A stretch of 64,000 bases of DNA from Flavivirga algicola (GCF_012910715.1 NZ_JABBHF010000012.1:62001-126000); one strand, 5' to 3'; shown: positions 47,350 through 56,479, counted from the stretch's first letter. The notes: generated by a model from the letters alone, not told the origin. Program-made: numbers and translations.

Positions 47350-48072
47350 ATGCCTATGAACACTGTTAAAGGCAAGCTATACTTAATTCCAACAACTTTA
47401 GGTGACAACAATACTTTGGAGGTTTTACCTATATCGGTGAAGCAAATCATTGAACAAACGGACACCTATATTGTTGAAAATGAAAAAACTGCCAGGCGTT
47501 TTATAAAAAAAATAACTCCCAATAAACCACAACCTTCTTTAAACCTATTTCATTTAAACAAATTTACTGATGCAAGTGAGTTGCCAAACTTCTTATCTCC
47601 TTGCTTGAATGGAACGAATATTGGACTCTTATCGGAAGCAGGTTGCCCTGGAGTTGCCGACCCTGGTGCAGATATTGTAAAATTAGCACATCAAAAAAAT
47701 ATTAAGGTCGTTCCTTTAGTTGGCCCATCCTCTATTTTAATGGCAATCATGAGTTCTGGAATGAACGGTCAAAACTTTACCTTCAATGGCTATTTGCCCA
47801 TAGACAAAGGCGAGCGCAAAAGTGAAATCAAAAGACTGGAACGCTTATCTTTTGAACGTAATCAGTCTCAAATATTCATAGAAACACCTTATAGAAACAA
47901 TAAAATGCTTGAAGACCTATGCCATACATTAGATAAAAACACCGACATAGCTGTGGCATGTGACATTACCTTAAATACAGAATTTATAAAAACACAAACG
48001 GCAAATGAATGGAAAAAAAATATTGTAGATCTGCATAAGAGACCTACAATATTTATTATTCATAAAAGCTAA
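47350..48072 (+). CDS. Tetrapyrrole-methylase-family SAM methyltransferase (RsmI-related)
   Basis: This 240-residue SAM methyltransferase has GKLYLIPTTLGDN, LLSEAGCPGVADPGA, VPLVGPSSILMAIMSSG and IFIETPYRNNKM. These match the RsmI group that methylates 16S rRNA C1402, but the protein is shorter and the Bacteroidota form here may be a divergent relative. The substrate is therefore uncertain. It is the last gene after dnaA and the phosphatase; a hairpin at 48064-48088 may end it. Confidence 0.8.
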   Translation: MPMNTVKGKLYLIPTTLGDNNTLEVLPISVKQIIEQTDTYIVENEKTARRFIKKITPNKPQPSLNLFHLNKFTDASELPNFLSPCLNGTNIGLLSEAGCPGVADPGADIVKLAHQKNIKVVPLVGPSSILMAIMSSGMNGQNFTFNGYLPIDKGERKSEIKRLERLSFERNQSQIFIETPYRNNKMLEDLCHTLDKNTDIAVACDITLNTEFIKTQTANEWKKNIVDLHKRPTIFIIHKS

Positions 48073-48097
48073 TTCTTATATAGCTTTTGCTTTTTTA
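48064..48097 (+). terminator. Possible terminator after the methylase gene
   Basis: AAAAGCTA (48064-48071) pairs with TAGCTTTT (48081-48088), then GCTTTTTTATTT. It overlaps the methylase stop and the end of the convergent gene, so it is a modest candidate. Confidence 0.5.
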
Positions 48098-48723
48098 TTT
48101 GGTTTTACAAACGATGTATCATATCCCGAAAAACGTTTCATATAATCGTGCACCGTGGTACCATAACCATCGGCAAAATTATCTAAACCGTAGCTTCTTA
48201 AATATTTTTTCACATTACCAGGACCAGCTAAATGCGCAGCAGCTAAGATTCCAGACTCAGTTACTATAATACCATTAATTCGCTTTCCAACAAAATTCTT
48301 GATATCACGTCTTAAAATCCATTTATTACGTTCTGCATTTGCAATAAAAGCACGTTCCTGAAGCTTAGGATTTTTCAAAAACTTAGTTGGGTTTTTAATT
48401 CCAATCATTTTTAAAGTCTCCTTTCCAAATTGATACTTACCTAAATAGCCAAATGTATTCACAGAAAAGTAATCACCTCCAGATTCTTTAAAAGCCAAGG
48501 CTTCTTTAAATCCGACAAAAGACTTCCCTAAGTAAGGAGAGAATGGTTCATTAGATGCCAATAAATTACCATCTTTGCCTCCATCGCGTACTGTATAATT
48601 TAAGTCTAATCCTTTAGTGGAATATTTACTCAAATCCATAGTCTCTCTAGATGAAAGCGACACACTTAATATAAAACATATTGTAAGCGCGAGGGTCGTG
48701 TAACTTGCAATATTCTTTATCAT
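48076..48723 (-). CDS. Secreted lysozyme-like/transglycosylase-fold protein
   Basis: This 215-residue protein has an N-terminal signal or anchor (about 7-24). The core LAFKESGGDYFSVNTFGYLGKYQFG is a lysozyme-superfamily active site with the glutamate in the position of the catalytic acid, then AAAHLAGPGNVKKYL. It probably cleaves peptidoglycan in the periplasm. Similar genes are often labelled peptidoglycan-binding protein LysM, but no LysM repeat is visible here. It is convergent with the methylase gene and divergent from nothing. Confidence 0.8.
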   Translation of the reverse strand: MIKNIASYTTLALTICFILSVSLSSRETMDLSKYSTKGLDLNYTVRDGGKDGNLLASNEPFSPYLGKSFVGFKEALAFKESGGDYFSVNTFGYLGKYQFGKETLKMIGIKNPTKFLKNPKLQERAFIANAERNKWILRRDIKNFVGKRINGIIVTESGILAAAHLAGPGNVKKYLRSYGLDNFADGYGTTVHDYMKRFSGYDTSFVKPNKKAKAI

Positions 48724-48834
48724 AATTTTAAACTTTTTCAGCGTATTTTTCTAACAAAATACCCCTTGAAATTTGAGCGTGCAAAATTAGGCTTTTTTTT
48801 AATTATTTCAAAATTAATCGATTATGTGTATTTT

Positions 48835-49746
48835 TTAGTTGTAGAATAGATGAAATACACACTTATTTTTGTTGATTTCTAATGTAGGGAATGGTATTTT
48901 TACCATATTAAAAATGTCAAAAATCGACCTCAAAAACTTTGAATCTGTCCTAATAGCATTCAAATTTACATCAAAACTCAAATAGTATTGACGCACCCTC
49001 TGATTAGTTGTTAACATTTGATTGTCAATAACTTCCGACCCATAAAGCATACCATCTGCGCCATATCCAACAGCTATATTTAACCATTTGGGTATTTTAC
49101 TTTCTTTAAAAAAAGAACGCAGATTAGCACTTAACCAATAAGTTTGTCCATTATAATCTTTCAATACTTGCTCTAAAAGGTTTTCTCCGAGCTTATCTGG
49201 GTTTAAATCTGCATACTTTGTTTGATGAAAAGAGTACTTTAAGGCAATTCTTTGCTCATTCCATAACAATTCTTGTCCAATATACAACCCTGTTCCTGCT
49301 GCATTAGCGGCAATATCTCCCCACGAAAAACCCCACTCTTGTGAATATCCGTCCAATACTTCTACAGCTGTTAAAAACCCAAAGCCCAAAGTAGCGCCAT
49401 ATATTAATTGCCCCTTTTTATCCACCCCACTCCAATTTAGGAGTTGTGCACCATGTTTTCCCATTTGATAAGATGTAAATGCATGACCTATCTTATCCAT
49501 TTGAAGCCATTCACTATTATCATTAACCGTATGAAACTTTGAACGGTCGAAATCTGAATACCAAAGTTGGTTTAAGCCTATTAATGAAATACCTGCTAAA
49601 GATGCTTCACCTATAACCACTGCATTTCTTCTAGGCTTATTAAGTGTGTCACTGGGGGTTAAAAAATCATTTAGTCTTGATTGCGAATAAGAAAGCGTAG
49701 ACAATAGGGCAAATAAAAGAATATGTTTTAAAGCAGGTTTCTTCAC
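48835..49746 (-). CDS. DUF2279 family protein (YfiM-like)
   Basis: This 303-residue protein has a signal peptide ending near SYSQ (22). Its core KIGHAFTSYQMGKHGAQLL with GATLGFGFLTAVEVLDGYSQEWGFSWGDIAANAAGT is the DUF2279/YfiM signature, which is common in Bacteroidota and unassigned; VanZ-like fold has been suggested. The C-terminal half (about 180-303) appears beta-rich and could be outer-membrane associated. It lies directly downstream of mltG, sharing one base, so they are co-transcribed. Confidence 0.8.
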   Translation of the reverse strand: MKKPALKHILLFALLSTLSYSQSRLNDFLTPSDTLNKPRRNAVVIGEASLAGISLIGLNQLWYSDFDRSKFHTVNDNSEWLQMDKIGHAFTSYQMGKHGAQLLNWSGVDKKGQLIYGATLGFGFLTAVEVLDGYSQEWGFSWGDIAANAAGTGLYIGQELLWNEQRIALKYSFHQTKYADLNPDKLGENLLEQVLKDYNGQTYWLSANLRSFFKESKIPKWLNIAVGYGADGMLYGSEVIDNQMLTTNQRVRQYYLSFDVNLNAIRTDSKFLRSIFDIFNMVKIPFPTLEINKNKCVFHLFYN

Positions 49747-50789
49747 TATTTATTAATGCCTTGAGATGATAAATAACGATGGTAGGCCCTGGCATTTATA
49801 TTATGCTGTGATAAAGTTTTTGCAAACTTATGATATCCCAAACGCTTGGCATCTGCCGCAAAATATATATAATTGTGCTCTTCATGATTTAAAACAGCAT
49901 CAATTGCCGAAATATCCGGCATCGCAATTAAACCAGGTGGCAGTCCAGCATTTTTATATGTATTGTAAGGAGATTCAATCTCTTTATGAATATTCAAAAC
50001 ACGTTTTATAATGGTATTCTTGTATTGAGGCAATTTATAAGCTGCAAATTTAAGTGTGGGATCAGCCTGTAGTGGAATACCCCGTTTTAATCTATTAATA
50101 TAAACTCCTGCTATTCTTGGCTGTTCACTGGTTTGTTTGGATTCTTCATAAACAATTGAAGCCAAGGCTATTACTTCATCTGGAGACATATCTATAGCTT
50201 TTGCTTTATTCTTCCGAGAATCATTCCAAAAACGATTGTACTCTTTCAGCATACGATTTCTAAACGCTTCTCCTGAAGTATTCCAGAAAAGTTCATAACT
50301 ATTGGGCAGATACATCCCTAAAGCAGTAGCTTCTTTAAAGTTATTTTTATCTAAAAACGTTTGGTCTTTCATGGCTTTTAACAAAGAAATACTATCTGCT
50401 TCAATTTGGGTAGCTATGCGTCCTGCTAACTTTTCAAGGGTTTCTTGATTATTAAAAGATACTTTAATTGGTATATTCTTACTGCGAATAGAATTGATAA
50501 TATCATTATTAGTCATGTCTTTTTTAATGGCAAACTTACCCGCTTTAACATGTGTTGTATATTTTTTTTGTTCGGCTAAGTCATCAAAAGAATCTATATC
50601 ATTTAATAAAGGTATTAGTTGGTTTCTAACATCTTCATAAGTTGCTTTAGTAGGGATAAAAATATAAGCAGTATCATTATTAAATGCTGTATTAGGCTTT
50701 AACATGGCCTTATATACGAAATTTGCAAAAAATGCAGCAACTACCAATCCAATAATTACAATAGTTAGAAGTATCTTTTTTATATACAT
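49746..50789 (-). CDS. mltG: Endolytic murein transglycosylase
   Basis: This 347-residue protein has one N-terminal membrane helix (about 7-27), a LysM-like region, and the YceG domain with ALASIVYEESKQTSEQPRIAGVYINRLKRGIPLQADPTLKFA. The glutamate in IVYEES is the catalytic residue. MltG cuts nascent glycan strands and sets their length at the inner membrane. Downstream of an acetyltransferase (one base) and upstream of the DUF2279 gene. Confidence 0.94.
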   Translation of the reverse strand: MYIKKILLTIVIIGLVVAAFFANFVYKAMLKPNTAFNNDTAYIFIPTKATYEDVRNQLIPLLNDIDSFDDLAEQKKYTTHVKAGKFAIKKDMTNNDIINSIRSKNIPIKVSFNNQETLEKLAGRIATQIEADSISLLKAMKDQTFLDKNNFKEATALGMYLPNSYELFWNTSGEAFRNRMLKEYNRFWNDSRKNKAKAIDMSPDEVIALASIVYEESKQTSEQPRIAGVYINRLKRGIPLQADPTLKFAAYKLPQYKNTIIKRVLNIHKEIESPYNTYKNAGLPPGLIAMPDISAIDAVLNHEEHNYIYFAADAKRLGYHKFAKTLSQHNINARAYHRYLSSQGINK

Positions 50790-50790
50790 T

Positions 50791-51315
50791 TTAATTATTT
50801 ATAAGCTGAAATAAATATTCATTTTTATAGGAACCATTACTACGGATCCAATCCTTTTTAAGCCCTATTTTTTTAAACCCCTGATTTGTAAAAAGCTTGA
50901 TACTTGCTTCATTTTCTTCAGAGATATTACAATATAACTGGTGCAAACCTAAATAGGTAAAACTATAGTCTATTAATAGCTCAAGCGCCTCATAACCATA
51001 ACCTTTCCTTCTATTGTTGGTCTCCTTAACCAAAACACCAACGCCTGCCCTGCTATTTTTAAAATCGAAATCGAACAAATCAATCATGCCTAATGCTTCT
51101 TCTTTATAACTCGAAATAACCAGTCGCAATTGTTTAACTTCGAAAATATCTTTATGAGCCTGTTCCAAATACTGTTTGATTAAATATTTTGAATAAGGTG
51201 TTATAGTATTGCTGATTTCCCAGACAGTCTCATCATTTTCAATAGTATGGATAAACTCTAGATCCTCAGGTTCTAAAGCACGCAAGTATATATTTTCACC
51301 CTTTAAAGTAATCAT
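50791..51315 (-). CDS. GNAT-family N-acetyltransferase (RimJ/RimL-like)
   Basis: This 174-residue protein starts MITLKGENIYLRALEPEDLEFI, typical of ribosomal-protein acetyltransferase-like GNATs. The acetyl-CoA loop is RRKGYGYEALELLIDYSF, with ISEENEASIKLFTNQGFKKIG near the end. The substrate is not known. Its start overlaps the end of dapF by four bases, and mltG begins one base after its stop. Confidence 0.88.
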   Translation of the reverse strand: MITLKGENIYLRALEPEDLEFIHTIENDETVWEISNTITPYSKYLIKQYLEQAHKDIFEVKQLRLVISSYKEEALGMIDLFDFDFKNSRAGVGVLVKETNNRRKGYGYEALELLIDYSFTYLGLHQLYCNISEENEASIKLFTNQGFKKIGLKKDWIRSNGSYKNEYLFQLINN

Positions 51316-52085
51316 ACAGCACCTTTAAACACAAGTTTTGCAGGTCCAATGAGCCAAACATTTTTATAGAGCCCATTTTCAACTTCAAAAGACACTTGTA
51401 ACTTACCTCCTGGTACTCGGAGCGTTATAAGGTTTTCTTTCGTTTCGTTAATAGCATGCATGGCTAAAGCAACAGCAGTCGCTCCTGTACCACATGACAA
51501 AGTTTCATCTTCTACCCCACGCTCATAAGTCCTAACCGTAAAAATCTGATCACTTATTTTCTTAACAAAATTCACATTACTTCCTGCCTCATTATATGGT
51601 GTTCCATATCTAATTTTCGAACCTTCCGTTTTTATATCGAAAGATTCTATCTGATTTTCAAATTGTACATGATGTGGTGAACCTGTATCTAAAAAGACAT
51701 GATTCTCATGTTTTTCTACCGTATCAACATCCACCATTTGAAGTTTTACAATATCGCCATCAATAGTAGCATGATGTAATCCATCTATAGCCTCGAAAGC
51801 TGCCTTATCTTTTATAACCCCTAGTTGCTTTGCAAATGCGACCAAACAACGCCCTCCATTACCACACATAGAACTTTCGTTCCCATCGGCGTTATAATAC
51901 ACCATCTTAAAATCTAAATCGTCATGATTCTCTAAAAGAATAAGTCCGTCAGCCCCTATGCCAAAACGTCTGTCGCATAATGAAGCTACATGTTTGGTAT
52001 TATTTTTGTCGAAAGTTTGTTGACGATTATCAATCATCACAAAATCGTTTCCTGTTCCTTGATATTTATAAAAAGTCTGTTGCAT
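51312..52085 (-). CDS. dapF: Diaminopimelate epimerase
   Basis: This enzyme converts LL- to meso-diaminopimelate for lysine and peptidoglycan. The start at 52085 (MQQTFYKYQGTGNDF) is the family start; the longer frame to 52097 begins with TTG and adds four residues. Both active-site cysteines are present, in NESSMCGNGGRC and ETLSCGTGATAVALA. A TATCTTTG element 10 bases upstream would give an almost leaderless message. It leads an operon with the acetyltransferase and mltG. Confidence 0.95.
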   Translation of the reverse strand: MQQTFYKYQGTGNDFVMIDNRQQTFDKNNTKHVASLCDRRFGIGADGLILLENHDDLDFKMVYYNADGNESSMCGNGGRCLVAFAKQLGVIKDKAAFEAIDGLHHATIDGDIVKLQMVDVDTVEKHENHVFLDTGSPHHVQFENQIESFDIKTEGSKIRYGTPYNEAGSNVNFVKKISDQIFTVRTYERGVEDETLSCGTGATAVALAMHAINETKENLITLRVPGGKLQVSFEVENGLYKNVWLIGPAKLVFKGAV

Positions 52086-52094
52086 AATAAAGCA

Positions 52095-52102
52095 CAAAGA
52101 TA
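52095..52102 (-). promoter_or_regulatory. -7 element (TATCTTTG) of dapF
   Basis: Perfect TAnnTTTG on the minus strand, with its 3' end 10 bases from the ATG at 52085. No TTG at the -33 spacing. The phased repeat before htrA lies 26 bases further upstream. Confidence 0.45.
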
Positions 52103-52127
52103 TAAATATTAAACGGTATTTTTGATT

Positions 52128-52166
52128 GTTAAATAGTCGTTAAAATGGACGTTAAAAATCGTTAAA
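52128..52166 (+). promoter_or_regulatory. Four helically phased GTTAAA repeats upstream of htrA
   Basis: GTTAAA begins at 52128, 52139, 52151 and 52161 (spacings 11, 12 and 10 bases). The last three copies are preceded by C or AC. They lie in the 137-base gap between divergent dapF and htrA, pointing toward htrA. Spacing of about one helical turn is typical of OmpR-family sites. Confidence 0.5.
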
Positions 52167-52234
52167 ACGAAATTGACCATTCAATAAATATTTAATTTTA
52201 ATCGTTAGTAAATTGTAAAATAAATTTTAGAATT

Positions 52235-53647
52235 ATGAAGAAGATTTTATCATTAATACTGGTTTCTGCATTAGGTGGTGTTTTAACGCTTGGTGCTTAT
52301 AAACTCTTTTTAGAAAAAGAAAACAAAAACATCGTAGTAGCAGCAACAGATTCTATTCCTACTTTTTTACCAACAAATAATATTAATAGACCATTAAAAG
52401 CCTACGAGAATTCAGATTTCACAACAGCTGCCGAAAATACCGTTAATGCTGTGGTACACGTAAAAAATGTATCGCTCAGCCCTAGACAAATGACTTTTGA
52501 GGATTTGTTTTTTGGAAGAAGTTCTCAACGTCCGCAATTAGGTACAGGCTCGGGGGTAATAATCACACCAGATGGTTATATTATTACTAATAATCATGTT
52601 ATAAACAACTCTCAAGAATTATCGGTGACTTTGAATAACAATAAAACTTATGAAGCAAAAATTATTGGATCCGATCCTAAAACCGACATCGCCTTGCTGA
52701 AAATTGAAGCAGATGAAGAGCTTCCTGTAGTAACTTTCGGGAATTCTGATGAAGCAAAAATTGGAGAATGGGTATTGGCCGTTGGAAACCCTTTTAATTT
52801 AACGTCAACAGTCACTGCTGGTATAATTAGTGCAAAATCCAGAGATTTATCTGGTGTAAGCTCACAATCGTTTATACAAACAGATGCTGCTGTAAACCCT
52901 GGTAATTCTGGTGGTGCATTAGTAAATACTAATGGTGAACTCATCGGAATAAACACTGCCATTTCTTCTCAAACAGGGTCTTACATTGGTTATTCGTTTG
53001 CTGTACCTAGTAATATTGCTCGCAAAGTTGTTGAAGACATTATGGAATATGGCAACGTACAAAATGGTGTTTTAGGCATTAAAGCTGGTACTTTTAACAG
53101 TAGAGTAGCCCAAGAAGAAGGTCTTAATTATACAGAAGGTGTCTATGTTTCTGAAGTTATTAAAAACTCTGGAGCCGAAAAGGCTGGTATCAAAAAAGGT
53201 GATATTATTAAAAAATTGGACAACATAGAAGTATCTAAATTTGAGGACTTAAGTGGTTATATAAAAACAAAACGTCCAAATGATATCATAAATGTTGAAA
53301 TATACAGAAATGACAAAATTAAAACTGTAGACGTAAAACTCTCAAAAACAGATGCTTTCTCTATAAACTTCGTAGACATGGAACTACAGGATTTATCTGA
53401 TTCATTTAAGGAGGAATATGGTATAGACTATGGTGTTATGGTAAAAAATACTAAAAACAAATGGTTATATTCCAATCTGGGGATCACTGAAGGCTATATT
53501 ATTACTGGAATAAATGACATAAAAATTGAAACAATAGCGGACATTTCAAAAATAAAGGAAAAATACGGCGATGATATTCAAGAAAATATTAAAAAGTTAG
53601 AATACATCAACACAAGAAAAGAGAAAAAGGAAGTTATTTTCAGATAG
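52235..53647 (+). CDS. htrA: Periplasmic serine protease Do/HtrA
   Basis: This 470-residue protease degrades misfolded envelope proteins. It has an N-terminal membrane anchor (about 3-22), then the chymotrypsin-like domain with catalytic H121, D151 and S225 (NPGNSGGALV). A PDZ domain runs at about 275-365 (GVYVSEVIKNSGAEKAGIKKGD), followed by a second, weaker one (about 380-470). All catalytic residues are present. Four phased GTTAAA repeats precede it, which suggests control by a two-component system. A terminator follows. Confidence 0.95.
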   Translation: MKKILSLILVSALGGVLTLGAYKLFLEKENKNIVVAATDSIPTFLPTNNINRPLKAYENSDFTTAAENTVNAVVHVKNVSLSPRQMTFEDLFFGRSSQRPQLGTGSGVIITPDGYIITNNHVINNSQELSVTLNNNKTYEAKIIGSDPKTDIALLKIEADEELPVVTFGNSDEAKIGEWVLAVGNPFNLTSTVTAGIISAKSRDLSGVSSQSFIQTDAAVNPGNSGGALVNTNGELIGINTAISSQTGSYIGYSFAVPSNIARKVVEDIMEYGNVQNGVLGIKAGTFNSRVAQEEGLNYTEGVYVSEVIKNSGAEKAGIKKGDIIKKLDNIEVSKFEDLSGYIKTKRPNDIINVEIYRNDKIKTVDVKLSKTDAFSINFVDMELQDLSDSFKEEYGIDYGVMVKNTKNKWLYSNLGITEGYIITGINDIKIETIADISKIKEKYGDDIQENIKKLEYINTRKEKKEVIFR

Positions 53648-53670
53648 AAACAACTCCTAAAAATCACTTT

Positions 53671-53715
53671 TTAACCCTATCAAAAATTTATTTTTTTGAT
53701 AGGGTTATTTTTTTC
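53671..53715 (+). terminator. Terminator after htrA
   Basis: AACCCTATCAAAAA (53673-53686) pairs with the complement ending GATAGGGTT (53698-53706), followed by ATTTTTTT. It is strong and unidirectional toward the plus strand. Confidence 0.92.
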
Positions 53716-53748
53716 TTAAAATACGCTACGAAAACGTTTGAAATATGA

Positions 53749-53756
53749 TATTTTTG
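53749..53756 (+). promoter_or_regulatory. -7 element (TATTTTTG) of the GAPDH gene
   Basis: TATTTTTG fits TAnnTTTG and lies 31 bases before the ATG at 53788. The -33 region is weak. Confidence 0.4.
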
Positions 53757-53787
53757 TCAGAAATTTAACTAAACTAAATATTTTACA

Positions 53788-55236
53788 ATGTCTTTTAACA
53801 AAGCTTATGAAAATGAGTTAGCCTTTCAAGCAGATCGTCGAAGAGCTACCGTAGAATTTATTAAAATTATTAGTGATCTTTGGTATGACAAATCTATTGA
53901 ATTGGTAATTTTCAGAAACCAACTTATCGATAGAAATGTGAGCCAAATTTTAAACCTACATGAATATGCTGGCAAATTTGTACAAAAGCCTATTTCTATT
54001 TTTGATTCAGTAGAAATAGCTCAAGCTATTAAAACGCTTGATGTACCTCCTGCAAAGTTGGATATTGGAAAACTCACTTACGAATTCCACTTAGAAGACA
54101 ACAAACACAGCAACCCTACTGCTTTTGTTGCTAGAAAGCTAAAAGATGCAAACAAAAATGGAGACATCCTTCCCAAAGATGTTGTCCTTTATGGTTTTGG
54201 CAGAATTGGACGTTTAGTAGCTCGTGAACTCATGACACGGACAGGTAAAGGTAGTCAGCTACGCTTAAGAGCTATCGTAACCCGAGGGGATATTGATGAA
54301 AAAATACTAGAAAAACGTGCCTCTTTATTACGAAACGATTCGGTTCACGGTGACTTTTCTGGAACCGTTTCTGTAGATGTAAAAAACAGCGCATTGATTA
54401 TAAATGGAACGACCGTGAATGTTATTTCCACAAATGCTCCTGAAGATATTGATTATACCAAGTATAAAATAAATAAAGCTTTAGTTATTGATAATACAGG
54501 TGCCTTTAGAGATAAAAAAAGTTTAAGCAGACATTTAAAAGCTAAAGGAATCGACAAAGTATTATTAACAGCTCCTGGGAAAGGTGTACCAAATATCGTT
54601 TATGGAGTAAACCATACAGAAAACAATCCAGATAAAGTTAAAATTTTCTCGGCTGCATCTTGTACAACCAATGCCATCACACCTGTACTAAAAGCTATAG
54701 AAGATTCATTTGGTGTAAAATCTGGCCACTTAGAAACAATCCATGCCTATACTAACGATCAGAATTTAGTAGATAATTTCCACAAAAAATACAGACGTGG
54801 GCGTGCAGCTGCTTTAAACATGGTTATTACAGAAACTGGAGCAGGCGTTGCTGTTGCCAAGGCATTACCAAGCTTAGAAGGCAAACTAACATCAAACGCC
54901 ATTCGGGTTCCCGTTCCTAACGGCTCCTTGGCTATTCTAAATTTAGAATTAAAAACAAAAACCTCTTTAAATGGCATTAATACCATTTTAAAAAAATATG
55001 CTTTAGAAGGCGATTTAGTTGAACAAATTAAATTCGAACTAAGTGATGAGTTAGTATCTAGTGATATTGTTGGAAGCTCAGCTCCTTCTATTTATGATAG
55101 TAAAGCAACCATAGTACGTAAAGATGGTAAAAATGCTGTTTTATATATATGGTATGATAATGAATACGGGTATAGCCATCAAGTTATAAGACTTGCAAAA
55201 TATATCTCTAAAGTAAGGCGTTATACGTATTATTAA
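53788..55236 (+). CDS. Glyceraldehyde-3-phosphate dehydrogenase, long form
   Basis: This 482-residue protein is longer than the usual GAPDH of about 335. An N-terminal extension of around 120 residues with no catalytic motif precedes the NAD domain (VVLYGFGRIGRLVAREL). The catalytic cysteine is C292 in SAASCTTNAITP, and the C-terminal WYDNEYGYSHQVIRLA is intact. Flavobacteriia carry this long form beside a standard GAPDH; its exact cofactor and direction (glycolysis or gluconeogenesis) cannot be told. It is a single gene with its own -7 element and terminator. Confidence 0.92.
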   Translation: MSFNKAYENELAFQADRRRATVEFIKIISDLWYDKSIELVIFRNQLIDRNVSQILNLHEYAGKFVQKPISIFDSVEIAQAIKTLDVPPAKLDIGKLTYEFHLEDNKHSNPTAFVARKLKDANKNGDILPKDVVLYGFGRIGRLVARELMTRTGKGSQLRLRAIVTRGDIDEKILEKRASLLRNDSVHGDFSGTVSVDVKNSALIINGTTVNVISTNAPEDIDYTKYKINKALVIDNTGAFRDKKSLSRHLKAKGIDKVLLTAPGKGVPNIVYGVNHTENNPDKVKIFSAASCTTNAITPVLKAIEDSFGVKSGHLETIHAYTNDQNLVDNFHKKYRRGRAAALNMVITETGAGVAVAKALPSLEGKLTSNAIRVPVPNGSLAILNLELKTKTSLNGINTILKKYALEGDLVEQIKFELSDELVSSDIVGSSAPSIYDSKATIVRKDGKNAVLYIWYDNEYGYSHQVIRLAKYISKVRRYTYY

Positions 55237-55275
55237 TATAAAAACATCCAAATTGAGATTTAAATCGTATATAAA

Positions 55276-55303
55276 TTAGCCTCATTTTATGAGGCTTTTT
55301 ATT
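55276..55303 (+). terminator. Terminator after the GAPDH gene
   Basis: AGCCTCAT (55278-55285) pairs with ATGAGGCT (55289-55296) around TTT and is followed by TTTTATTAT. Confidence 0.9.
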
Positions 55304-55364
55304 ATATAACTGTAATAATAAACAATATTTTATAACTTCGTAAAATTATTTAAACCAATCATAA

Positions 55365-55973
55365 ATGAATGCTATAAAAAAAATCCCTCTCATACTTATA
55401 CTTTTTATTTTCTCATTACCCTCTTTTTCACAAACAAAAAAAGAAAAAGACAACCTTTCTCTTAACAGTGGTACTATAGACAGCCAATTTGAGTTTGTAA
55501 TAAGACGTTCTAATAAGTATCAAGACTATAAAGTTGTAAAGAATCATTGGTTATTTAAGCTAAAAGCCAATACATTAGATTCATTAGGGGCCGTGCATAA
55601 AAACCTTGCAGATACACAGTTAATTGTTAAAAAACAAGGCAAAGAAATTTCAGATTTAAAATCGAACCTAAACAACACACAGCTTGATTTAGATAAAACC
55701 AACTCAGAGAAAAATAACATGGCCTTATTCGGCATGCAAATGAGTAAAACAAGTTATAATGTCCTTATGTGGTCCATTATCGCTGGTTTGCTAGCTTTAC
55801 TTCTATTATTTATCTATAAGTTTAAAAATAGTAATGCTGTTACCAAAGAAGCTAAACACGCCCTTGCTGAAATTGAAGAAGAATTTGATGAACACCGAAA
55901 AATAGCCTTAGAACGCGAGCAAAAGGTAAGACGTCAATTACAAGACGAAATAAACAAACAAAAAGGTTTATAA
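55365..55973 (+). CDS. Membrane-anchored coiled-coil protein
   Basis: This 202-residue protein has a signal peptide (ending about residue 23), an extracytoplasmic part with coiled coil (about 68-118, ADTQLIVKKQGKEISDLKS), one membrane helix (about 131-151), and a charged cytoplasmic coiled coil (about 160-202). Similar genes near trmD in Flavobacteriia have sometimes been mislabelled tRNA methyltransferase; there is no methyltransferase motif here. The topology is unusual because the signal peptide and a second helix flank the coil. The function is unknown. Confidence 0.7.
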   Translation: MNAIKKIPLILILFIFSLPSFSQTKKEKDNLSLNSGTIDSQFEFVIRRSNKYQDYKVVKNHWLFKLKANTLDSLGAVHKNLADTQLIVKKQGKEISDLKSNLNNTQLDLDKTNSEKNNMALFGMQMSKTSYNVLMWSIIAGLLALLLLFIYKFKNSNAVTKEAKHALAEIEEEFDEHRKIALEREQKVRRQLQDEINKQKGL

Positions 55974-55994
55974 ATAAAATCAGAATATAAATTT

Positions 55995-56030
55995 AAAAAT
56001 CTGTAATTTCATATTACAGATTTTTTTTTT
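55995..56030 (+). terminator. Terminator abutting the next start codon
   Basis: AAAAATCTGTAAT (55995-56007) pairs with ATTACAGATTTTT (56013-56025) around TTCAT, with ten T to 56030. The next gene's ATG is at 56034, so no room is left for a normal ribosome-binding site. Confidence 0.9.
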
Positions 56031-56033
56031 ACA

Positions 56034-56477
56034 ATGACAATAATACAAGCAACTACAGAACACTTAGACGATTTGGTCCCTCTTTTTGACGGTTATCGCG
56101 TTTTTTACAGACAAACATCTAATTTAAATTCTGTTAAAGCATTTTTAAAAGATCGCTTAACCAAACAAGACTCTGTTATTTATATAGCCTATATCAACGA
56201 TATAGCTGTTGGCTTCACACAGCTATACTTTTTATTCTCTTCAGTATCGATGAAACCAATGTATGTTTTAAATGATTTATACATAGATGCTAATTTCAGA
56301 AGCAAGAATATTGGTACGATACTCATCAATAAAGCTAAAGCATTATGCAAAGAAAAAGGATATAAAGGCCTAATAATACAAACAGAACCAACAAATCCAG
56401 CACAACATTTATACCAACGTTTAGGCTTTATAAAAGATAAAGACTTAACATTTTTTTGGAAAAATGAACAAACATAA
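56034..56477 (+). CDS. GNAT-family N-acetyltransferase
   Basis: This 147-residue GNAT has DDLVPLFDGYRVFYRQTS, VLNDLYIDANFRSKNIGTILINKAKALC (acetyl-CoA loop) and TEPTNPAQHLYQRLGF. The substrate is unknown. The ATG lies four bases after the ten-T tail of a terminator; either read-through or an internal promoter must supply the message. A methyltransferase gene follows after two bases. Confidence 0.85.
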   Translation: MTIIQATTEHLDDLVPLFDGYRVFYRQTSNLNSVKAFLKDRLTKQDSVIYIAYINDIAVGFTQLYFLFSSVSMKPMYVLNDLYIDANFRSKNIGTILINKAKALCKEKGYKGLIIQTEPTNPAQHLYQRLGFIKDKDLTFFWKNEQT

Positions 56478-56479
56478 TT

